A DNA stretch of 64,000 nt, from assembly GCA_016630905.1 (NCBI GenBank), contig WBMQ01000003.1:2542001-2606000 (forward strand). Reading direction: 5' to 3'. How positions within the stretch are numbered: the stretch's first letter is position 1; each line of letters begins with the position of its first letter. Origin of the DNA: Capillidium heterosporum (Eukaryota > Entomophthoromycota > Entomophthoromycetes > Entomophthorales > Capillidiaceae). The notes under the pieces are model-generated. The model did not search any database. It saw only the letters and a program-made list of their open reading frames with translations, and was not told the origin of the DNA. The position numbers and the translations under genes are program-made. Positions 24,843 through 34,829 of this stretch are shown here, one piece after another.

Positions 24843-26784
24843 ATGTCAGCCCAGCTTTACAAGACCCAGTCTGGACGTCTATTCCACGCTGGAGCTATAG
24901 CTATAATAACGGTTGGGTAACTCTTTTTCTGTGCTTTATTTTCTAAATTGCTCTATTGTAAATGAAGTTTACCAGCTAGAGGGAAAACGCACCTAAGTCG
25001 TTCATTGCGAAGGTACCTAAATTGGGTGGGAGTCAAGGTGGAAGTCTTCCATGTAGGGGATTACCGTAGGAAGATTGTTGGACCTGAACCCAACGACTTT
25101 TTCGATCCAGGTATTCTATACTTTTATAAATTATAGTCAGCTCTAAAACTTTTATTGTAGCTAATAGTTCAACAACCCAAGTTCGTGCCAAGATTGTAAA
25201 TGCAGCACTTCAAGATATGATCAACTGGTTTTTAAAGGGAGGTCAAGTAGGCATCTTTGACGCTTCCAACACTATGCGTTCCAAACGGGAGGAGCTCTTT
25301 AAAGCCCTCGATAAGTTTGGTATTGAGGTAATATTTAAAGCAACTCGGCCCTGTACTAATTTTAAAAGGTTGTATTTGTAGGTAAAGTATATTCAACATT
25401 CATTAGACATCTATAAGCCAGTAGAATATTGGTTAATTTCCATTCATATTAGAAAGCGTATGTGACAAGCCCGAAATAATAGAAGCAAATATACTTGGAG
25501 TTAAAGTTAGTTCCCCTGATGTAAGTAAATCTAGTATAAACTATATGTTAACGGTCGACATATAAATTAGTACGTCAACTGGGACCCTGAAGAAGCAAAA
25601 GTCGATTTCGAGGTACAGTTTTTAACTTGTAGCAGCTAAAATAATATGCTTAGCGAAGGATCAACAACCATCTACCCTACTATCAAACTTTGGACGAGAC
25701 TGACAAAGACAAAAGCTTCATCAAGATCATAAACCTGGAGCAGATCGTTATAAACCGAGTTAAAGGCTATCTTCAAGTAAAATAATCATTATATACAGTA
25801 CTTAACAAATTATAGACACGTATTGTCTACTACCTGATGAATCTACATATTACCCACCGTGCCATCTACTTCGCCAAGGTAAGTTTATACTGAAATCACC
25901 TACCTTCAATTAAACCTTGCCTCTATAAAAGATAGGTGCTTGCCACCAAGCCGATTCATTAACCGAGAAACCCCAGCTTACTGATGAAGGCAAAAAGTAC
26001 GCCTTAGCCTTGAAGGATGTAATATTAGCCCGCCGTAGTGAGAACTTACAGTTAGGTCAACGAAACCGCGATTTGAAGGTCCATAATTTCTCTAATGCAT
26101 TCAACCCGCTTACTGATGCTTTTCTAAATAGATCTGGACGAGTACCGGAGCATCTTCGGTAGAGACTGGGTACTTCTTTATCGACGCCTTTGAGAAACGC
26201 AATGAGTTGATAGCCCAAGTTCCACACGAAGCTACCCCTCCCGAATCTATTCTATTACAACCCCGTAAAGCTTTAGTTCAGATCGATACCGGTGTGTGTA
26301 GAGGTCTTTCCGATGAGGAAATCCAGGTAAACTTTTTTACTTTTAGTTTTTGAGTACTGAACTTGAATTTCTTTCGAATAGAAACGATACCCCGAAGAAT
26401 ACGTTAAACGTAAATCAAACATCTACCGTCACCGCTATCCTCGTGCTGAAGTAACTTTTCTGCCTTTTATAGTATATCGCTCTAACTTTATCAATTTTGT
26501 TGTAGAGTTACTTGGACTTGGCAGTACGATTGGAGTCAGTGATCATGGAGTTGGAGCGGGAGAAAGACGATGTGGTCATTATAGCACACGAATCGGTACT
26601 CCAGTGCCTTTACGGCTACTTTTTTGATCACAGTGAGGAGGTAATGCTATTTTAAGTTCGACAGAACAGTTTGTTTACAATATTGTAGGAGATTCCCTTC
26701 TTGGAGTTTGGCTACGACCAGATTGTCGAAGTTATCCCGTCGTCTTACGGTTCCAAGCAAACTTTACTGAAGACCGGTTTGTAA
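24843..26784 (+). CDS. 6-phosphofructo-2-kinase, phosphatase domain inactive
   Basis: Makes fructose 2,6-bisphosphate, the activator of glycolysis, from fructose 6-phosphate and ATP. I rebuilt it from exons at 24843-24916, 24968-25110, 25161-25327, about 25382-25520 (one junction inside unresolved), 25571-25612, 25654-25776, 25816-25878, 25932-26078, 26132-26326, 26382-26450, 26506-26640 and 26689-26784. The start MSAQLYKTQSGRLFHAG runs into the Walker A loop VGLPARGKTHLSR, split by intron 1. The kinase half also has VGDYRRK, FFDP and IFDASNTMRSKR. The phosphatase half is recognisable (VYYLMNLHITHRAIYF, YPEEYVKRKSNIYRHRYPRA, IIAHESVLQCLYGYF), but the nucleophile motif RHGE is replaced by KIGA, the catalytic Glu region reads LVQIDTG and the RTxQTA arginine is lost. 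It therefore resembles yeast Pfk26/Pfk27, which are kinases only. It is convergent with the ATPase gene 234 nt away. Confidence 0.9.
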
Positions 26785-27017
26785 AAACATATTTTGAACC
26801 GACTTGTTATACTTTATTAAACTTTATCCGTTGTGTAGTTATATATTTGATTTTAAAGAAATAATGAGTGATAGCGATGTAGGTATTTAATTATCTTTGA
26901 GTTCAAGTACTTTATATGACTGAATAGTATTACTATACAGGCAATAGCAGCAGAACTATCCAATCAAAACCATTTATTATTTAGATATAAATCCAATTCA
27001 ATGGATACCAAAACTAG

Positions 27018-30000
27018 CTATGAGAATATCTTTTTGTAGACCAACTTCACTCGATCCCAAGTAACAATGTTGAAGAACTCAAAGAACAGTAGCCCAAATA
27101 TAGCGATACCAAACGATACTCCCCAGTAGAATAAACCAAGAGGTCTAGTGTTGAACAGTTGGTTCAGAACCGGTATGTAAAGTAATATCAAAGTTACAAT
27201 CAAAATACCAATTACCGTCAATATGTACCAAAAGTTAGGGGAATGGTGTACGGTAAACAATCTTTCACTAAAGGAAGCTCGATTGAAATGAGTTTCCAAC
27301 AGGTTGCGTACGATCTGCAGTATAGCTAAAGTTAGGAAAAAAACACTTTGAGCCGTATACTGTAGGTTATAGAGCTCAGTTTGATCCTTGCCTAGGTATC
27401 CGTCAGTCCACTTATCAAACAGCAAAAAAAGTTGGTCGGGTCGGAATCCAGCTTCCAGGTACATGGTGATGAAATAGGAGATGTGAGCCATTATAGAGTC
27501 GGGTATACCAATCCACAGGAAAGCGATTAATAGAGGGATCTTGCGCACCAACGGTTGCTTCTTCAGATTTCGCGGTTTATCCTTCATAAGGTCACAGGAG
27601 CTTTTCTTGGCCATGACGGCTACCGAAGGGAGTAGATCGGTGATGACTGAGATTGCGACCATGAGAACTCCACTGAGAGGTTGAGGCAGGCCTAGCAACA
27701 AGTTGATAAAGATGGGCATGGTCTCACTCAACGAACCGGCCGGTATGACATACATCAGCCTGTAAGTGTTATCGAACAATCTTCTACCTTTACGGATGAC
27801 GTGAAGAATGGGGATGAGAGCTTCATCGACTAGGACGATGCCGCTTGCGTTCAATGCTATCTCATTATGGCAGCCTACAGAAATACCTACGTCGGCGTTT
27901 CGGATCGCTACCACGTCGTTGACACCATCTCCCAGGACAACCTACCACGTGCTCCCGGTCCTGGAAGTTCTGTAGAGTCCGCAGTTTGTGGCTCGAGTTC
28001 ATCCTGGCAAAAACTATCTCCTGATAGGTAGTAAGGTAGTCCCAATGTTCTGTAGTTAAATCTTCCAATTCTGAACCTTCGATTACTAAAGCGGAAGGGC
28101 GGTCTTCATCTCGAACTACAATCTGGTCCATGAAGCTAGACATAAACTGGGATTTGGTGTGGTAAGTGTCAGTGGACAGGATACCGACCTTCTTGGCGAT
28201 GGAGGCTGAGTTGACAGGATGGTCTCCCGTCATCATGCATACCTTAATACCGGCTGAACGGCAGGCTCTGATGGTAGGGTAGGCGTCAGATCGTGGTGTA
28301 TCGAAGAGTCCTAAAGTGCCTACCAGAACTAAGTTGGAGGCGATCTGACTTAAATCATCCAACTCTAGGCGGGAGCTCCAACTGGCAGCTGATTTTGAGG
28401 TGGTGAAAGCTAAAAGTAGAACCCGTTGCCCTAGTCTACTAAGTCGATCAACATCTTTCAGAATATTTTGGTAGAGTTCCATTGTCAGCGGTACGGCCCC
28501 AGTTGGAGTCATAACTGTTCTACACAAGGGCAGGACGGTTTCAGGAGCCCCCTTAATCATAAGTAGGGTGTCTTTAGTTTGGAAGGGGTTATCCTCACTC
28601 GGTTCAAGTAAAGCAGCCATCCACCTACGCTCGGATCTAAACGGTATCGTCTCCAGGTGCTTGTACTTGGCCAGCAAATAGCCTCGTGGAATGTACTTCT
28701 CACTGAACTTGAGTAGAGCTATGTCGGTAGCATCACCATGGAAATCCTTTTTGGTACGATTGTCCTTGTCGAATATAGTTTCAATGGTAGCTGAGTTGCA
28801 CAGACTGGATATGGTGATGAACTGCTTAAGTGGGATATGGTTCAACTCCAAGGTAGATTTACAACCATCAGCGTCGTACTCACGATCCAACAGGACGGTG
28901 GCCACATGCATAGCTTTCAAGGTTAGAGTGCCGGTTTTGTCGGATAGGAGAACGTCCATGGCACTTATGTTTTCAAAGGCTTCTAAATCTTTGACGAGTA
29001 CGTTACGTTTGGCCATGGCGTGGGCCATTACCTGCCAAAGTGATAGTCAATCCGAAGGAGATACCTTCTGGGACAAAGGCTACCATGACTGAAGTAGTGT
29101 TGGTTACGGCCTGAACTTACCGACATAAAGGTGGGGAACTGAACCTGCAACCAAAGCCCCCATATCAGCAAGATAAAGACCCCGTAGATGAGCGAGATTA
29201 ACGAGATGAAGTTCATGAAATGTTCCAATTCGGCTGAAAGCTTAATCTTGATGAGAGGTTCGACCTTGAACTTGTTGATCGTACCTATAACTGTCTTGTC
29301 CCCAATTGCGATGACTATCCCACTGCCACTTCCGTGGGTTACAAAGGACTCCATAAAGGCCATGTTGTTGGAATCTAAGAAGGAGCTCTGACTGGGGTTG
29401 GAGTTGCAGTCTACAGGCCAATCTTCACCTGTTAGTAACGAGTTATCCAGGCGCATCTGATGAGCTTCGAACAGCCGTAAGTCGGCAGGCACTCGGTTAC
29501 CAACCCTAAGGAAGACTATATCACCAACTACCAGATCTTTGTTATCTATTAGCCTTCTCGCACCATCTCGAATTACTAATGTCTGCTGGGGTAACTTCTT
29601 CATAAAATCAGCTTCGTTCTTGGAGGCTAAATAGTCGTGGTAAAAATTTATCAAAGTTTGGCTGATTATCAGAAAAAAGATAATACCGGCCAAGCCCAAG
29701 TTCGCTGAATCGGGCTTTCCACCATTCAAAGAACCCAAGGGCTGGAAGGATAATACTGCTAAAATGAAGCAGACCCACAGCTGCTTGAAGAACCCACCAA
29801 AGGTGTACCTATAGAACCTGGATAGGAAACTTGCCTTGTGGATAGATATTTGGTTCTTCCCGTAGCGCTTCTGACGAGTTTCGGCGGACGCTAATGATAA
29901 ACCATCGTTGGTACAGGTGTTGAAGCGTTTACTAAGCTCTAATGTATCAAGTTGATGAAAGTCGATGTTGAATTTCTCCTTGGATTGTTTGGCTACGAAG

Positions 30001-30065
30001 GTCTTATAGGTGGTGAAGTTTATGGTGTAGCTGCGTTGGCGCTTCTTTCGGTCGAACATGGTCAA
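27018..30065 (-). CDS. Type IIC (Na,K-ATPase alpha-like) P-type ATPase, frame interrupted
   Basis: Membrane cation pump. The reading frame is in three open pieces (30065-29028, 29028-27865 and 27914-27018). The first has the actuator segment with DNSLLTGEDWPV, where TGES is usual, and a long match to the Na,K/H,K-ATPase N-terminal and A domains (KLPQQTLVIRDG, GNRVPADLR). The second has the phosphorylation site LLSDKTGTLT, the nucleotide-binding loop MIKGAPETVLPLC and MTGDHPVNSA. The third has the hinge continuing VAIRNADVGISVG and M5-M10. The M4 ion-site motif FVPEG is encoded at about 29105-29035 but in a third frame (see findings). Of the animal pump's cation ligands, the M5 Glu (SETMPIF) and one M6 Asp (ITDLLPS) remain; the other M6 Asp is Ser. 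About 1000 aa in total, the usual size. Such animal-like pumps occur in several early-diverging fungi. Confidence 0.85.
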
Positions 30066-31095
30066 TCTAGTCTAGTGGTATTATAACTGGTATGCTAAAA
30101 ATATTTGAAATGCCAAATGTCGATTAATGGATGGTGTTGTAGTGGTATAGTACTGCTAACAAAGTTTATTGCATTATTGGGTGATACACCTTGATAACCG
30201 GTTATGTTAAGGATAAAGTTGGTCCATTGCTGGGGAAATTCTCATCTAAAGTTTAAGGTTCATTTGACTTTGCAACCAAACCAAAAATTGGCTAAACTTT
30301 GATAATCTATCAAGCTTCGTAAATTTCTTTATAAAATTTCCAAAAGCCATTAATTCAACCAATGAACTGCAGCTAGGTAGTAAAATTAGTTGAGGGCATA
30401 GGATGGCAAAATTTGCACTTTAAAGCTTAAAGTTTACCAGGCAAAGAATATTCAAATCAACAAGTTGAACGTTGATAGCAAATGTTCCTTATCATTTATA
30501 AAAGGCATTGAATAAACAATATGATACAAACAAAGCCATGTAAAAAGACTTGGGTATATGGTTATTGGATGAGAGAGTGTTATAATCGATTATTTTGAAT
30601 AGTAGTAGGTAGAATATAAGCATATAATAAAGCGATGTAGAGAAAAGGTAATGGATAGGATTTAGAATACCCATCTTATATCAAAGCCAAGTTTGGACTG
30701 GATGATATACAGGAACTATATTAAGGCTCCAAAAGAAATATTTGGACTGCAGCAAAGTTGAACGATGTCATCTACAAACTGATAGCGAATCTGCAAATCC
30801 AGTTCTAACAGTGCTTTTAATGAGCGTTGTCCTCTTTTTATAGTAGCCTTTCAACACTAACATTCTTATATTTTATATTCCCTGATTATTGACGCTGCTC
30901 TCTTATATTAAGGATCCTATTAAATGCAATAAATATATCTTATGGACCAATAAAAAGTAGTAAATGGACTACATACAGTACAAGCACTAGTACAGAATTA
31001 AACTAAACTTTCTAAAGTCATAACCTAAGTAATAGATTTTATCTGGGCAATTTACTTTCAAATATAAAGGATTGGAATGCTATTAGCATGTCAAA
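30066..31095. other. Intergenic DNA
   Basis: AT-rich region between the start of the ATPase gene and the end of the F-box/LRR-type gene. I see no supported gene; a 60-codon minus-strand ORF at 30492 has no features beyond hydrophobicity. Confidence 0.4.
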
Positions 31096-31100
31096 TACCA

Positions 31101-32396
31101 TCAGTAGTATCGACCAAAGGTGATGATGACATTTGGAGATTTAAGCCTGATCCATTCCATGAACTTAATCTCAAGACTAGGAAGGGTGACAAACTGTAAC
31201 TTACAGTTACCTTCGTTACCAGTTTCGTCCCATACAGAATTCTCAAAAACACTTGGATAGATAGTGGTGCTGTAACCACCATTAGGATAGATAGTAAAGT
31301 TGATGAGGCTGGGTAGTTGAAACTGTAGGATACGTAAAAAGTTTTTACCTAGATGAACCTTCTCCACCAATCTTAAATTGGTTATCGGACTTCTACACTC
31401 CACATCCTCAAACAAGCTATCTTCAAGTTTTCCTCCAAGCTGTAGGCTTTCTAAGTTGGGTAGCGAGAGTAATAGGTTCATTGATATACTGTCAAAAGAT
31501 TTATGTAAATAGAAATCAATATATTTTAAACTTTTGAATTTTTCAACAATGCTCAATGTGATAAGTCCAACAGTTAGACTTAAACTTAAGAGGTTACTAA
31601 AGGTGTATCCAACAAAGTGATTAAAGGTATCCAAATCGGAATACATTCCCATTTCAAAATAAAGAGCTTGAAGGTTGGGGAAGCTTTCTAAGGGAATTTT
31701 GACTATAAACCTAGATTCAATGACCAACATCAACTTGTTCACGTTGAGAAAGATGGCAGGCAATATGCTTAAATCGAAATAGTAGTCCTCAATGTACAGT
31801 TCCAATACTTTTAAGGCGGGAAAACTTTTGTTGATGGCAACTAAGACTTGTTGGTCGCAGATGGTTAAAACTAAATTTAGAGATCGGAGTTGAGGTAAAT
31901 AAAATAGATTTAGAGCTTTTAAGGTTGGAAGGCTATCGTTGTTCAGTATCAGATCGAAATGGATTAAATCTTCAATTCGGTGTATAAAATCTACCTCACT
32001 TGGAAAGGGTTCGTTGAGCTCCAAGGCAAATTCCTTCAAATTTACAAATATTGCACCCATAAAGTTGATGATTCGAGTACTGTCTTCATCGTAACTTATT
32101 GAAAACCTCTCCAAATTAGGAAGCTGCTGTAAAATCTGGCAATAGTCAAGGTGTCTATAATAGTGAAACTCTCTGATATACTTACCATACTTTGATACTA
32201 AGCTTTTAATCTGTAACCAATTCTCATTCATCTTTAAGTTGTAATTGCAAATAGCTTTAAAGACGAAGGCTGAAGCAACTTTGTTGAAGTTTCGGTTGCA
32301 AAGTCGTAGATGTAGCCAATCTTGCTTTCTCAAGTAACCTATTATCTCCTCAAATATAAAGTTGGGCAAGTTGGTAATCTTGAAATTGGAGTTCAT
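31101..32396 (-). CDS. F-box/LRR-type protein
   Basis: Intronless 431-aa protein. Residues 7-50 (NLPNFIFEEIIGYLRKQDWLHL and following) fit an F-box, the motif that binds Skp1 in SCF ubiquitin ligases. The rest is a series of irregular leucine-rich repeats (LRSLNLVL, LKVLELYI, LQALYFEMG, LLSLSLTVG, LESLQLGG), which would recognise the substrate. It is probably a cytosolic or nuclear substrate adaptor. The family is large and divergent in early fungi and no specific target can be named. A decayed copy lies head to head with it, 0.5 kb away (32896-34180). Confidence 0.8.
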   Translation of the reverse strand: MNSNFKITNLPNFIFEEIIGYLRKQDWLHLRLCNRNFNKVASAFVFKAICNYNLKMNENWLQIKSLVSKYGKYIREFHYYRHLDYCQILQQLPNLERFSISYDEDSTRIINFMGAIFVNLKEFALELNEPFPSEVDFIHRIEDLIHFDLILNNDSLPTLKALNLFYLPQLRSLNLVLTICDQQVLVAINKSFPALKVLELYIEDYYFDLSILPAIFLNVNKLMLVIESRFIVKIPLESFPNLQALYFEMGMYSDLDTFNHFVGYTFSNLLSLSLTVGLITLSIVEKFKSLKYIDFYLHKSFDSISMNLLLSLPNLESLQLGGKLEDSLFEDVECRSPITNLRLVEKVHLGKNFLRILQFQLPSLINFTIYPNGGYSTTIYPSVFENSVWDETGNEGNCKLQFVTLPSLEIKFMEWIRLKSPNVIITFGRYY

Positions 32397-32895
32397 CTCT
32401 TGTGTATATCTAATGAAAGATGGGTGAAGGTTTTCTTCAAGTTTTTATAAGCTTGGGTTGATGATATAAACCTAGTTTATTACCTACCTCTCAAAATTAG
32501 TAACGAATATTAACCAATTAAATTAGCAGTATTTAAGTGCAGTTTGCAAGTACAAAACATCTACTACCTATAATAGCTATTTACCAACAATAATTCAACT
32601 CGTGATATACCAACTCATGAGATTCTATCTAAATTAATAGTTGCTAATATTTTAAACTGTTGGAGTTCCTTCATATAAAACGCCCTTTTTGATGGTTCAT
32701 GAGTCGGGCAATCGCCTGTAAATAGTATTAGCTGATACTGAGTGTTCTTGACTTTACAAATTATATCCTGATTCCACTTATTTAATTGGCTATATTTAGT
32801 ATATCAACTTTATATTGTGCAATAAACAAGCTAAATCATTAACTAAGTTTATTAAAGCCTAAAGCTGGTCTTCAAGTGTCTTTTCGTTACAAAAC

Positions 32896-34180
32896 ATGAA
32901 AGATGAACTTCAACTTTAAATTGCCAATTTATCCGACCTAATACTCAAGATTATAAATTACTTGAGAAAGCACGATATGTTACAGTTATAACTTTGCAAT
33001 AAAAACTTCAAGTTATATATGAATACATCCACAAAGTGCTTGGAAATTATAAATTGAATTTAAATAAGGAATAGGTTACAGGATAAATATTTGTTATCAA
33101 CATATGAAAAGTACATTAAAAGATTTGTACAATATAGTAAAACTAATAGTAGCGAGGTTAAGCATCAGCTTTCCAGCCTGGAACAATTTATTTTGTGCTG
33201 GGATAAAGATAATACTCCAGTTATCAACTTTCCAGGTAGTTTATAAATTTAAAAAGGTTCATATTAGCCCTTGCTAAACCATTATCAACCGAAATAAATT
33301 TTACATACAATATTGAAAGCTTGATTCGTTTTGAACTGTACTTAATCGATATCAGTCATCCCAATTTGAACTTTATCGGTAAATTTTATCTGCTTCAGCT
33401 CCGTTCATTAAGTTTAATTTTCTCCATATATGACCAACTAGCTTTAATTTCCATCAACACAAAATTTCTCACCCTAAATTTTTTGGAGCTATACATAGAT
33501 GACTATATGTTCAAGTTGCACATTTTACTCATTGCCTTTCCAAATTTGAGCAAGGTAATGTTGATCATGGAATCCTAAATTATGTGTAAAATCCCTTAGC
33601 AAATCTTCCAGACCTTCAAACTCTACATTTTGATTTGGGATAGACACTTTGACTTGGAAATATTTTATCACCTCGTCTAATATACCTTCACCAACCTTCT
33701 AAGTTTAAAGTTGACTGTTAGGCCCATCGCATCAGATGCTTTTTAAAAGCTTGAAAGTTTACTATATATCAACTTTAACCTATATGAATTTCTTGATAGT
33801 AAATAAATGAATCTACCACTCTCATTATCTAACTTAGAGAGTACAATTTGAAGGAAAGGTTAAGGATAGTTTGAGGATATAGAATGCAAAAATCTGATAA
33901 CAATCTTGAAGTTGTCAGGCATGGCTCATCTAGGTAAAGGTTTTTTAAAGACCTTACTGTTTTAGCTACCTAGTTTCATTAATTTTACTATATATCTTAA
34001 ATACAACTAAAATTAAGTACTTCGTATTGTATTAAATTGGATATGAAGGTGATTATAAATTACAGTTCATCACCTTTCCTAGTATTGAGGTTAAGCTCAT
34101 CAAATGGATCAGATTTAAATCTCCGAATTTTATCAACTTTGATATTATTGATTCTGTTTGGATAAAAGCATTTTGTTTCT
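32896..34180 (+). pseudogene. Decayed copy of the neighbouring F-box/LRR-type gene
   Basis: Full-length relic of the gene at 31101-32396 in the opposite orientation. The start reads IINYLRKHDMLQL then LCNKNF, matching IIGYLRKQDWLHLRLCNRNF. The open stretch 33321-33578 (YLLQLRSLSLIFSIYDQLAL, FLELYIDDYMF) matches LRSLNLVLTICDQQ and VLELYIEDYYF. The 3' end (34070-34130) reads LQFITFPSIEVKLIKWIRFKSPN, matching the intact C terminus. Several stops and frameshifts lie between these pieces. The pair is an inverted duplication with one copy lost. Confidence 0.85.
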
Positions 34181-34446
34181 AAATTTGAAAATATGCTTTA
34201 TAAATAAATACTATTCTAATTAAAGATTTTTAGAGTTTATTATATAAATTCTAATTAACTTGATACTAATATTCGTAACACATATGATTTATTCAATATT
34301 TCTTATTTAAGTATAATAGTAGTATAGAACAATGTCAACACTCAAAGAATTTAAAATGTAGTAAAAGTGCTAATAGAAGGCAGTTATAGATTGGAGACTA
34401 CAGTCACTACAGACTTAGGACTAAAAGTATTGTCCAAATTTGAGTG

Positions 34447-34740
34447 TTATCCATTCGCTTGTTGATAAAAACGTTCAACTTTTTGCTTTTTAAGCTTTAA
34501 TTTTGGAATCGTAGTGCAATTCAAATAATCATTTAGTAAAAGCTTAGTCTTTAGGATATTTTGATAGTTCGAATCTATATCTACCATCTTTTCTCTATAT
34601 CTTTTTATCATACATTTACATTCTACCTTCAACTTATTAAAAATAATTGGTAGCAAATCCTCTTGTCCTATTAAAACAAATCCAAAATCTTGCTACATGA
34701 ATTTACCAATATCTCTTTGCAATTCTATTCCTAATATATA
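34447..34740 (-). other. Unrecognised Lys-rich ORF fragment
   Basis: A 69-codon minus-strand ORF at 34447-34656 ends KLKLKKQKVERFYQQANG. Its frame continues upstream with coding-like sequence, broken by one stop near 34700. I recognise no family. It may be the end of a decayed gene cut by the palindrome boundary at 34769. Confidence 0.25.
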
Positions 34741-34829
34741 CTTGTGAAAAAGCTAAGTATATAAAAAGTAAGGCAAAAAATATATTAAAATGAATTTATT
34801 AATCTATATAAACTTTAAAGACAAATCCT

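Noticed and set aside
29111-29120. A 10-nt GT-AG 'micro-intron' (GTAAGTTCAG) in the ATPase gene
   Set aside because: Removing it restores the M4 frame exactly, but it is far too short for known splicing. A single extra base in an AG pair also restores the frame and matches the other breaks in the window.
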